In this document: positions 26,860-39,000 of the stretch, one piece after another
Position numbering within the stretch: position 1 is the first letter of the stretch
How the letters are laid out: the number at the start of each line of letters is the position of its first letter
Source: Aptenodytes patagonicus
Taxonomy: Eukaryota > Chordata > Aves > Sphenisciformes > Spheniscidae
Length of the DNA: 64,000 nucleotides
Direction: 5' to 3'
NCBI RefSeq assembly: GCF_965638725.1
Contig: NC_134961.1
Location: 2,914,001-2,978,000, forward strand
Notes under the pieces: generated by a model
The model's database searches: none
Seen by the model: the letters and a program-made list of their open reading frames with translations, nothing else
Told to the model about the DNA's origin: nothing
Position numbers and translations under genes: made by a program

Positions 26860-27640
26860 GAGAAGGATCTTCTGGGACACGGGGACGAGTGAACTTATTC
26901 TGGGGAGGGAGCCTCGTGAATGGCTCTCCCTCCTCCCCCTCCCCGGGCCCTCCCGTCCCGTCCCGTCCCGCCCCGCCCCACTCTCGCCGTTGCGGCCCCG
27001 GCCGGCGGCGGTGGCGGCGCGCCCGTGGCAGCGAGCGGCGGTGAGTGCGGGGGGCGCCGGGGCCGAGCGAGTCCCCCGGAGCGGCCCCGCTCTGTGCGCT
27101 CGGCCCGGGGACCGCCCGGGGACGGCCCGAGGCGGGGGCTGCGCGGGGGATGCGCCGGGCAGAGCCCGCTCCCGGCGGCCCGGGCTGATCCCCGAAGCTC
27201 CGCTCCGGCCGCTCCGCGGAGCCCCGCCGGGAGCCGGGCCGCCTCCCGGGGCCGGACGGAGGCTTGTCCCCATCCCCGGCCCTTCTCATCCCCCCTCCGG
27301 CCGGGGACGGGGCTCCCGCCGCCCTCCTCACCTCGGAGCGCGGGCAGGGGGCTGCCGGGGGTCGCCGTTCGGTCCCTGCTGCGCCGGGAAATCCCGCCCC
27401 GCTCCTGCCCGGCCAGTCTGCCCAGCTGCGGGGGGCGGGGGGTGTATTTTTCTCCTGCCGTTTCCTCCGGTTTCTGGTGGGTTTCCTTCTGTCCTGCGCG
27501 CGCCCCTGGGCAGGAGCTCCCCCGTGTGCTCCTCCTCCTCCTTCCTCCTGCCTTGGACCGAAACGGGGGGAGACCGTGGGGATGGCTTTGGCGGAGAGAA
27601 GCTGGTACAGTTTCTTTTTCTTTGGAGGCTGGACAGGAGC
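26860..27640 (+). promoter_or_regulatory. CpG island, probable promoter of the LTD membrane-protein gene
   Basis: About 780 bp is very rich in G+C and in CpG, unlike the flanks, with a (CCCGT)n run at about 26952-26978 and many GC-box-like stretches. A consensus donor (GGCG|GTGAGTGCGG at 27040/27041) would end a non-coding first exon. Spliced to an acceptor near 28905, it would lead to the ATG at 29178. No TATA box is evident, as expected for a CpG-island promoter. The long minus-strand frame through the island looks like a by-product of base composition. Confidence 0.6.
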
Positions 27641-28905
27641 AAGGGTCTGCCAGAAGGGGGATGTTGCTTGTGATTTTGGGGATGATCTGCGCCTGAAAGG
27701 GAACGGAGACCTTTTTGATGGTGACCATCTAACGGCAGAGAGAGCAGCGCCGGGCTGGTCCTGTGCGGTGGAGGTGCGAGGCATGTGCGTGCTCCCCCAT
27801 CTTCCGCAGCCTGAGAGCAGATGAGCTTAAGGGCTGTCAGGCACAGCAAAAGGGGAAGGCGTTTTGGGGCAGAGTGGCTCAGGGTCACCTCTCCATCGGG
27901 GTCTGTTCTTTTGCGGAATATCTGTCAGCTTCATGCTTTGGAGTAGCTGCAGTTTCCTCCTGTTCGTGAGGAGACGTCTGTGCGCTGGCATTAGCTCAGG
28001 CGGCCGTGACAAATGGGACCATACAGGCTCGCTCGCAAGCCTGGGTGTTTACGTCCGTAGCTGAAGGTTGTGATGCTACGGTCCCACTGCAGCTGACGCT
28101 TCACCTCAAAAAGACTGCGGGTATCCACCCACGCAGCAGTCACCCCTTTGGGCTGCTGTGATCATCAGCCGTGACCTTAAGCAGCTGGAGGGTTAGGTGC
28201 ATCCCTGATCCGTCAGCCCCGTGTGGATGTGGCCCCGCAGCAAGGAAGGAGGCAGGCCTCCGGCATCCGTGCTGGTAAGCATTGCGCAGGCTGGAGACCT
28301 CCCCATGTCTGATCTCAGCTGGCTGAAGACTGCAAGGAGGTCATCTAAACTCAGCAGGCGATGGTATGGCTGTTCGTGGAAACATCTCTGGAAATGGGAA
28401 AACAAATCTCACTTTTTTTTCAAGCGTCTTAAATTGTCAGTTCCTCCGCACTGCTTATTCTGCAGATTTATTCTGCATCTACGGGAGCTGCAGCGGGGTT
28501 GGTTGGTGTGGTGGCCAGTGGAGCTGCTCTGCGATGCATGTGACAAGAATCCAGCCAAACCCATCCGTCCTCTCCTTCCTCACCCTCACCTTGATGGAGG
28601 AGGTGGTTACTATCATCTTTAGTGCCATTTTGTGTTAATTCCCATGGAATAACACGGGAATAAATTGGACTCAGGGGAACAACTATTAACACAGACACCA
28701 TGCAACTTTCAGCGTTCACACAAGTCTCAGGGTTTCGAACGCTGAAAACTGCTGGCTTTGTCCCATTGCAGTCGCTGTTACGCATCTTGATAAACCTCTG
28801 CAGAAACACAGGGAGGAAAAATTATGGGGCTTTAAGGCTGTTAAATGTCACTGGTGTGTTTCTGTGTTTCCTAACAAGTTTTTTCTTCCCTCCCCCTCTT
28901 TTAAG

Positions 28906-29177
28906 GGAGCTGAGCTGGGAAATCTCTTGTTCAAGCCATACCCTTCTCAGTCTGACTTTCGTGGGATTGCTGTTTCGCTTGCAAACCAGAACTCCCCGAA
29001 GAAGTGTGCCTGCCTCTCCCAGTGCCCCTGCCAGTCAGCATCCAGGTCAGAGGCCTTGCGTTGCTGTCTGCAACAGCCAAGTGGTGGCAGCTTCCTTCAG
29101 TGCTCTGTTTGTAGCTGTGAAAAGGACAGGCCCCTCTCCTCTAAATTTGAACTGAAACAAAAATCCCAGCCTGCATC
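28906..29177 (+). other. Probable 5' UTR segment of the LTD gene
   Basis: A long pyrimidine tract (TTTTTTCTTCCCTCCCCCTC) ending in AAG at 28903-28905 is a plausible acceptor. The 272 bases up to the ATG would be 5' UTR joined to a first exon in the CpG island. Alternatively the exon starts further upstream. Confidence 0.4.
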
Positions 29178-30048
29178 ATGGGAGATATCTGGCTGGTTGG
29201 ATTGATGGTACTTGTGTATGTCTGGTTTCCCAAGGTTGCTGCTCAGAATCTCATAAAAAAACCCAGGGACCAGAAAACAGAGTATACCCTCTTGATTAAT
29301 GAGGTCAATGCTGACAGCCCAGGAGAGGACACTTCGGAGTTTGTGGAGCTCTATCACACCAGTGGTCAAACAGCCCGCTTGGATGGCTACTATCTGGTCT
29401 TCTACAATGGCAATGGAAACCGAGCCTACAAAGTTTTGAACCTGCAGGGCAAAGTTACTAATAGCCAAGGGCTCTTTCTCGTTGGCTCTTCTTCTGTGAA
29501 CCCTGCTATAGTAATTCCTAAGAACACTATCCAGAATGGCCCTGATGCAATTGCTCTCTACTATGGAAAAGGGAACTACAAAGAGGGCATGAGCGTCACA
29601 AGTTACGGACTAGTAGATGCCTTGGTCCATAAAACTAAGAAGATGGACAGAGCAGATACGCTGGTCAGGGTACTGACCCCTGGCAGAGACGCTTTCCTGG
29701 AGGACTCCACCTTCAGGACCATGGATGAGTCAATAGAAAGGTGCCGTGGGGCAGATTCTCAGTGGATCTTCCAAGTGGCCATGCCCACCCCAGGCACAGA
29801 CAACCACTGCATCCTAACTTCTCAGCTGAATGCATCTGTTGTCCTGATCAGTGAGGTCCTTGCTGCCTCTTCTTCTGAAGAGTTCGAGTTCATAGAGCTT
29901 CAGGGTCCCCACTCCACCATGCTGAGGGACATTGTTCTGGTGCTGATCGATGGTCTGACCAAAGACATTTATTTCACCATGGACGTTTACGGAAAAACCT
30001 CACTGGATGGACTACTTCTGATCGGTCCAGCACAAAGCAAGACCCCAG
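29178..30048 (+). CDS. LTD gene coding exon 1: signal peptide, LTD1, first half of LTD2
   Basis: The exon encodes residues 1-290. The signal peptide core is [15 protein letters not shown]1 starts with [12 protein letters not shown], continues with [10 protein letters not shown] and [11 protein letters not shown], and ends in [12 protein letters not shown]2 starts at VVLISEVLA with EEFEFIEL. The exon ends CCCCAG|GTAAGG and leaves phase 1. Reading through this donor adds about 37 residues before a stop at 30159-30161, so intron retention would give a short secreted form. Confidence 0.9.
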
Positions 30049-33000
30049 GTAAGGACTGCATTTTGATGACTACCTCAGAGCTGGGGGAGCGATCAGCCAA
30101 ATTTGGGGCTGGAGGATGCTATCTTTTTTTACTGTTGTTTGGCGTTCTGAGAGATCGCTGAAAATGTGACTCAGAACTCAGTGGCAGATAAAAAAGCAAA
30201 TCAAATGTTAGAAATTATTGGAAAAGGAATTATACAAAGTGAGTTAAACATTAGAAATTATTAGGGGAAGAGGAAAGAATGGAGGCCATCTTTTACGCCA
30301 CTGTATAAATTCATGGTTTGCTTGTATCTTTAATTGTGTCTTGTGTGGTACGATACCTTCATCTCAAAAAGGATATATTAGAATTGGAGACATTCAGAGA
30401 AGGTCAGCGAGGATGGATAGTGCTCTGGCAATGCTTCCACAGAAGAAATAACTAAGTATGCCTGAAAAAGGGAAAGCTTAGGAGGGCCCTGACAGAGGTT
30501 TCAGAAATGTGAGTAGCCTGAAGAAAGTGGACAGGGATTGATTGCTTACTCTTTCTCCTGGTACAAGAACTAAAGGGCATCAAAGAAGGTAGAAGGAGGT
30601 GGTTTCAGGACAAACAAGTGGAGGTGGTGTGTCTCGCAATAGTAGTAGACCTGCAGAGCTCCAGATGAGGGACCTCGTGGAGGTCAGAAGCCCACGTGTG
30701 CCTTTGCTGCTCGGGAGGACATGGTTCTGCTCCCAGCCCTGTGGCCAGCCTGCCGCAGGACCCTGGCTGTGCCACATCTCCTTGACGTGTCCCCCCTTCT
30801 CTGTGTGTAACCTGGTGGTCATTCACAGCACATACATACTCTCTTCTCAAAGAAGCACATTCCATTGCACCATCTGCAAATGTAGGTCACACATGTGTCG
30901 GCTGTGTGAAGCTGCAATATAAACTTCCTCCCAACGTTCAAAATTTCTCCCAGGCCACCAGAGGAGGAAGAAATATCTTGTTATTTTGGACACCTCAAAA
31001 GAAGATTTTGGCAGCTGGAGACACTGACTCTGCAGATGTCTTGTGTAATTCACTGACTCGTGATTTCTGAGTCAGGGAGTATATTCATCCCTTACAAAGC
31101 TGGTTCCCATAAAAATAAAAATACTTCTGCAACTAAAATTTCTTTTTTTTTAAAGCAGTTGAGCTCCTTTTTACAATTTAAACTGCTCCAAATACTCTCT
31201 CACCACAATTAGAAGAGCAGATTGTCCACCTGAGCTCTGCTTTTCTCACCAGGAAAGCTGCTCTGCTCTTACCTCTGGATGAGCTGGGGCTGTTAGCAGT
31301 CAGTAAGCTAAGGGAGTTCAAAGAAAGTGATGTGAAAGCACAGCCAGCTTGCAGACTAAGCAGGAAATTTCTAAGGATTATGTTTAACTGTTCCTCAAGG
31401 CTCACTCAAGTCAAGAAGGTGACTGGAGATATGCTTTGGCATTTTTTTCCAATGAGGCTTTGTCAAGATGTCTCAAGCATACTGCACACACGTTTTTGTG
31501 GAAGGTTTTTCCCCAAAAAACACCCAATGACACTGTGTAATTACATTTTAATCATCTTAAAAGGATATTTTCATAGTCACTCCATGCTGAGCACTCTGTG
31601 AGAAGTTGACCACTTGATTTAACCTGACCACTTCAGAGTTGGGACAGGAGCTCTTAAAATGGCCCGGGCTGTTAGTCCTGTCTTTGTACGGCTTGTCTGC
31701 CTATCACTGCAGAGAACTTAAAGCTGTGAGAGCGCCGGAGCAAAAGTCCTCCCTTGACAGATGCCAGTGTGAAAACTTTCAGTTGAATCATAGGATGGTT
31801 TGGGTTGAAGGGACCTTTAATGATCATCTAGTTCCATCCCCCCTGCTGTGGGCAGGGTCATCTTTCACTAGATGAGGTTGCTCAAAGCCCCGTCCAACCT
31901 AAACTTGAACATGTCCAGGGATGGAGCATCCACAACTTCTCTAGGCAACTTGGTCCAGCGTCTCATCACCCTCATTGTAAAACTTTTCTTCCTTATTCTT
32001 CTAATCTAGATCTACCCTCTGTCAGTTTAAAACTACTACCCCTCGTCCTATCAGTACAGGCTCTGGTAAAAAGTCTGTCCCCATCTTTCTTATAAGCCCC
32101 CTTTAAGTACTGAAAGGCTGCAAGACTCCCCAGAGTCTTTTCTCCAGGCTGAACAACCCCAACTCTCTCAACCTTTCTTCATGGGAGAGGTTCTTCCAGC
32201 CCTTGGATCATTTTCATGGCCCTCCTCTGGACTCGCTCTAACAGGTCCATGTCTTTCTTGTGCTGGGACCTCCAGAGCTGGACGCAGTGCTCCAGGTGGG
32301 GTCTCATGAGAGTGGAGAAGAGGGGCAGAATCACCTCCTTGACCTGCTGGCCACGCTGCTTTTGATGCAGCCAGGATACAATTGGCTTTCTGGGCTGCAA
32401 GCGCACATTGCCGGCTCATGTCCGATTTTTCATACACCAGTATCCCCAGGTCCTTCTCTGCAGGGCTACTCTCTACCCGTTCATCCCCCAGTCTGTACTG
32501 GTACTGGTGATTGCTGTCACCCAGGTGCAGGACCTTGCACTTGGCCTTGTTGAACTTCATGAGCTGACTCCTCCAGCCTGTCAAAGTCCCTCTGCATGGC
32601 ATCCCGTCCCTCAAGGCATCCCATCAGCTGCATGACTCAGGTTGGTGTCATCCACAAACTTGTTGAGGGTGCACTCACTGCCTACGTCATTAATGAAGAT
32701 ATTGAACTGTATCGGTCCCAATACGGACCCCTGAGGGGACACCACTTGTTACTGATCTCCATTTGGGCATAGATCTGTTGACTGCAACTCTTTGGATGCG
32801 GCCATCCAGCCAATTCCTCATCCATCTAATAGTCCATCCATCAAACCCATACCTCTTCAATTTAGAGACAAGGCTGTTGTATGGGACTGTGTCAAAGGCC
32901 TTGCAGAAGTCAAGGTAGATGACATTGGTTGCTCTTCCCTTATCTTCCAACGCAGTCACTCCATCGTAGAAGGCCACCAGATTAGTCAGGCAGGGGAAAA

Positions 33001-36000
33001 CCAGCCCCCTGTGCAGGGGTGCATCAGGGCTAAGGGACAGGACTGCCCCTTAGTGTGCGGGTGCCCCGGTGGCACTTCTCAGGGAGTAATCACGTCTCCT
33101 TACCCCTCTGCCTCTCATGTGATTCCCCCTTTAATGTTTGTTCCCTGGAGCCATTTATCCAGGCAGAAGTATTGAAATATCAGCAGTCTGCTGCTTTTTA
33201 ATAGCCTCAGCAGTTCCTACTGGGTGCTGGGGAAATAGCTTGTGAAGGGAACAGTAAATACGAGGAAGGAAATTGGGAAGCTCATGAAACTGGGAGGCTC
33301 CACCAAACCTCAACCTTAATTCTGTATGCTGGTATCTTGGGCCTTTGCTGAATATGTGTGTGTATATATGTGTGTGTGTGTGTGTGTGTAGAGTGTTTGT
33401 GTTTGTAAAAAACACAGACTGTTAAATGCTAGAATAAAATGTAAATTCTTAAATATTTCTGTGTACTATTAAAATAACTGCCACCTGACAGTTTGGTGGA
33501 TTTTGCAGATCTCTTTTAGAATTACAAATTGACTTTACTGTAGACAAAGTCACATCAGAACTTGCTTTCCAGTTCCCCTGCTTACGCATAAATCAGCTTC
33601 TCTGTTTGCAGAACCAAAATAGCAGGATGAACCCTGCTCAGATTTCCCCCTCCAGCCTCCTCCATGCTGTGGATCTGGCCACAAATGGGGAAATTCAGCC
33701 TGAGAGAACATGAGAAATGTTAGTGAGCAGAAAGATGGGCCAGCGGATGCCAAATTTGCAATAACCAGATAACCCCAACCACTTTCTGAGTTCCTGTGTC
33801 CTGCTCTCCGGGACCGAAGAGATCCTGGTTTCCTACATAGTGGGTATCGCTCGTGTGTTGCTTACGTGCCATTGTTGTTTCTTTCCTTGCTGGTGTGCAG
33901 TGGATCTGCCGTTCCCGGAGAACGCCACCCGTCCTGTCCTCAGAGGTGGCCCCAGTGCCATTGCCCTCTACAGAGGCAACAGCAGCAGTTTTGTCCCAGG
34001 GAAGGCGCTGCCGGTGACTGGCCTGTTGGATGCCTTCGTGTACACGAGCAATGAGGAACCGAACCCTGAGCTGCTGGAGACCCTGACCCCTGGCAGACCT
34101 GCCTACGTGGAAAAGCGGTGAGAGGCTGGGCAGGTCTGGGAGGAGAGTTTGGCACCAGAATTGCCCTTGCCTGCTGTCCCAAACCCCAGTCAGGACTGGA
34201 AGACAAGTGCCACCTCCAGACCAGGGTCTCTTCGTGGCGGTATTGAGTCCCGGCCTTTTTCCACCGCCTGGTCTGAGTTTGTAGGTGTCCCCCTCTCCAC
34301 AGCAGTCCTGGTGCAGCTGTACAGTTGCAGAATAAACTACTTGAGGAGGAATTTTCTGACCAAATGATTGCTGGTTATTATTTTAGAATTATAATTATTT
34401 ATTATTTATTACTTATAAAAGTGTAATGGTCAATATTATAAATTTTCCAGTACCACTTTTGACAAGAAAAGGTTTTTCTTAGGTTCAGGATGGAATTTTA
34501 GGTCAAAATGAGGGCGAGGGAGGGACTTCAGTATTGCTCGTCTGACCCAGGAGGAAATCCCTGCCCTGCTTCATCCGAACCAAGGACTGGAAGCTGGGTT
34601 ACTGTTCATTCTGGGTTGAGCCACTTCCTTTTTGGCTTTTGGGTTTCTTTTTGTCTTTGTGGGTTAAGGGAAATGTTAGTAACCTCAGACTTTTGTGAGA
34701 CATGAGAACTGTTTCCTTCACATTTTAGGCATGCTCTACTAATGGGAGAAAGAGAACAGAGTGGGTAAAGGACAGCAGAGCAGGTGGAGGAACAGAGGCA
34801 GCGAGGTGCCGTGCACGTGAAGATGGGGTGGGGTGTAAGCAATAAGCAAAAAAAATCTGGGCAAGCTCTTGTCTGTGGTTTTGATGGTAAAGCACCAGAC
34901 TTGACTTCTGTGTGTAATTGTCAACTAAATACCAATATCCTGGCTCTGTAGCTGGAGGAGATTCACCCTTTCTGGATGGGCCTGTGAAAAGACCATTTGA
35001 GACTACAGTGGAATCAACTGCATCAGGAACGGGTGTAGCTTACTCCCATGACAGGGTCACCACTGATTTACAGCATATTCCTCTTCCTTCCTTTGCTTGT
35101 CTTCCTCCCACTTGTGAAACAAAATCTGCATTTATCCCATAAGGAGGTGGTCTCCTTCCCTGAGGAGCTCTGAGCAGCTCTGCTCTGTGCAGCTCCTCAC
35201 AGTGAGGCTTTATCCTCTTTGCCTTTGAGTGGAGGGCTCTTGCTCAAGCATTTCATCCTCAGGTGCTGCCTTTCCAGTTTCTCTACCTGCACCCCACTAT
35301 TCTTTGCAGTGGTCCCAGGCTGAGCACGAGTGTGTCTGTACTATCTTGCCTGCCTTCAGATAGGTCAAAAAAGCAGCCAGTGCTAGAAGAGAAAGGGTTG
35401 GAGGAAGCCCATGCTCTTCTCTCTCAAGATTTAGTGAGCTCTTGGGCTTTTTTTTGAGACACGTAGGTACTGATGAGGATGGGGTATCTCTCCAAACCTT
35501 GTGAAGGGAGAAGACTATAAGTGTGTGGTTTCACCCTCTGGTGCAGGCAGGTGTGACTGGTGGGTGAAGAGCACTCAGGTCTCTGGCTGGCAGGTCATGT
35601 TTTCTTTCATTTGCATGTCTGTCTCTTGTAGGCACCAGCTGGGAGATGTGTCCATGAGCCAGTGCAACTGCTGCTCTGTGACCCGGGACTCCTTGTCCTA
35701 CATCCTCAGCAGGCCCACCCCTGGCAAGTTCAATGATTGCCCCAGCAAACGCTTCAGCCAGACTGTCTCCTTCTGCCTTCGTGTAGCAGGTGGGTATTAG
35801 TTATTCCTGCTCCTGTAGGCAGGACCTCCTAAGGACAAGAGCTCATGCACAAAGCCAGAGCTGTCCAGGAAGAGTCGTGCTGGGTTGTGTGAACCTAACA
35901 CCAAAGGAAACATAACTAGGACATCTGACAATTTTCTGCAATATTTTTCTTCATGGCAATCCGTGCCAAGCTGAGCTTCTCCAGTCTTCATTCCCACACC

Positions 36001-39000
36001 CAACTGCTCGGGGTGAAGAGAAGCCTTTTCGGGCCCTCTGAGTGATAAGCAGGTGCTGAGCTGCACCCACCCCAGAATGAGCTGGCTCCCATGACCAAGG
36101 TTGCACTGGCTGGGTAACATTTGGCTTTTTGTTTCCTAGATTGCCAGGAGTGGCTCTTGAAGTCAGAAGAGATTCTGATGACTCTGGTCCAGGCCCTCGA
36201 TGGATCCTGCAGCTGTGGAGTCTCTGCTGCCTACTTCAAAGGTGAGCTGGGCAGGAGCGGGGCAGCCCAGGGACCACCAGTGGTTAATGCACACTCGCTT
36301 CTGATTTTCAGCCCTGTGTTCCCTGTTGCATTGCATCCTCCTGGCTTGCATCCCAGCTAATTTGAACTTGGTGCTGATGACAGAAATGTTGAGTGTTAGC
36401 AGAGCATGGTGCTGTTCTTCCATGTTCCTCAGAGTGCTCCCGTCTGCAGCTCCACCAGCACACATCAGTGCTCATCTGCAGACCACCAGCTATTTTGACC
36501 TTGAGCATTTGAAGTCAGACAGATGTGGCAACAGGGTTGACATCTCGACTAGGAGTTTGTTGCCTGCTTGACCTTATGAGCCATATAAACTAAGCCAAGT
36601 TGCAGCAGAAATGCAAGTGGACTTGCTGGTCTGTGTTGCTGTTGTGGTTTAACCTCAGCCAGCAACTGAGCACCACACAGCTGCTTGCTCACTGTCCCCC
36701 AACCCCTGGTGGGATGGGGGAGAGAATTGGAAGAGTAAAAGTGAGAAAACTCGTGGGTTGAGATAAGAACAGTTTAATAATTGAAATAAAATAAAATAAT
36801 AATAATAATACCAATAATAATAAAAGAATATACAAAGCAAGTGATGCACAATGCAGTTGCTCACCACCCACCGACCGATGCCCAGCCAGTCCCCGAGCAG
36901 CGGCTCCCCCAGCCAGCTTTCCCCCGTTTATGTACTGAGCATGACGTCCCATGGTATGGAATGTCCCTTTGGCCAGTTTGGGTCAGCTGTCCCCCCCTGT
37001 GCCCCCTCCCGGCTTCTTGTGCACCTCCAGCCTGCTCAGTCAGTAGAGCACGGGAAGCTGAAAAGTCCTTGACTAGTGTAAGCACTGCTCAGCAACGACT
37101 GAAACATCGGTGTGTTATCAACATTGTTCTCACCCTAAATCCAAAACACAGCACTGTACCAGCTACTAGGAAGAAAATTAACTCTCTTGCAGCTGAAACC
37201 AGGAGAGTTGCTTTTCTGATAGCCCTACTAGGTTAGTGCACGAGTGTGATTAGCACATGCAGACACATGAAGAGAAGAGGCATGACTTTGCAGGCTGCAA
37301 TGTCAGCAGCGTAATGTTTAGCTTACATTTAGACACCCCCCAAAGAGACCGTTCTGTTCGCTGTTGGGACCACAAGGCTTCAAAAGGATGAAGACAGTAT
37401 CTGGGTGTGCTGTGTGACTTGGTCCCAGATGGCCCTTGGCACAGGCAGAGCTCACAGCGTTGTGCGGATGCTATGAGCTGCCCTGAGTCAGTCTGACCAG
37501 GAGGGCAGTGGTGGTAGAGATGAGCTGGTGAGCTCTGTGTCTCTTCCAGGAGAAAGTGGGGTTTTGGCAGCATGGGGAAACTGAGGCAGTTCTCTGCTTG
37601 CCTCTGCAGAGCCAAAAGCAGCCTGCCAGGACCTGGGGCTTGTGTTCACCACTCTGCTAACCGCTAAGTCAGAGGACCAGCTGAGCAGCCTGCTGCTAGC
37701 CTTCAAGACCTTCCTAGAGACGCCCAGACTTTTGAGTTTTGACAGAAGGAACATCACAGCGGAAAGCTCCTGCTTCAAGGATATTAATGTGCCGGACTTG
37801 TCTCCAGGTACCAGTCATCATTCTTGCAGGTTGGGGGATACGATGTGTTTGAGGGTAGACATGTGGGTCTAGCTCTCCTAGAGGAGGGAGATGTCCCTCC
37901 CTCCATTTCCCCAGCTCTGGCAAAGATCCCTTCCAGTTCCATCGCATCCAGTTACTAGAGCCCATATTGCTCATTATCTGGAATAACAGCAAGCTCTATT
38001 GTTACAGCTGGTATTAGCCAGAGTATTGCCAGGGCTCTTCTGAGGAGTATGGAGCACACAGATGATAAAAATCTGAGCCAGCATCCTCAGTCCTCTGCTG
38101 AATTTGGTCTCACCCCAGGAAAATAGTGTGCAACGTTGTGTTGTTTCCCTGGGGCTCTGTGCTTAGGCCCGTATTTGTGACATTTTTGCCTTCCAAGGTG
38201 TCCCATCAGAGATACCAGAAGGGACTCAAGAACCTGTGCAAGTGGCCAAGCTACTCATCAACGAGGTGAACCCAGACAACCCAGGGGGAGGAGAGGATGC
38301 AGAGTACATCGAACTCTTCTACACTGGACGGACACGCTTTGACCTCCAGGGATACTGGTTGGTCCTCTACAACGGTAAAAATAGCCGGGCCTACCGGGTG
38401 TTGGACCTGTCTGGACACCACACGGATGAGCTGGGTTACTTCTTGGTGGGGAGCAGCGCCATGAGCCCAGCACCCATGATCAGGCTGCCCCCCAACACCA
38501 TCCAGAACGGGGTGGACGCTGTGGCTCTCTACTACAGCAACACCACCTTCTACGCAATGAACATGGCTGTGACTGCAGAGGGGCTGGTGGACGCTGTGGT
38601 ATACACATCCAAAATGCCGGCGAAGGCAGACCAGCTGGTCAAAGTGCTCGTTCCAGGTCAGAGAATCCTGTACGAAAATGATTCTCACAGCACCGAGGAT
38701 GAGTCTCTGAGCCGCTGCCACAGCCTGAGCGGAAAAATCCAGAGCAGCTTCCAGGTGGGTTGATGGCAGATGTCCTTTCCTCCTTCCATAGTCACTGGGA
38801 GGGCAGAGGTCGTGTTTCAGTATGTCCTTTCTTTGGGAGAGCAGGGCGTTCTAGTGAGACACGTCCACCTCCTGCCATCTGCTGGTGCTCTCACCAGCCC
38901 TCACCCCCCTGCCCCATTCACCCGCCTGTTGTTGGCCAGGTAACAGCTCCCTGCCCTGTGCGGCATGGCTCAGAACCAGGAGATCCCTGAAGACAGCTTA

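Noticed and set aside
26435-27784. 449-codon open frame on the minus strand through the CpG island
   Set aside because: It is Pro/Arg/Gly-rich and overlaps equally long frames on the other strand, as expected in GC-rich DNA with few stops. It has no domain and no Kozak-supported start.
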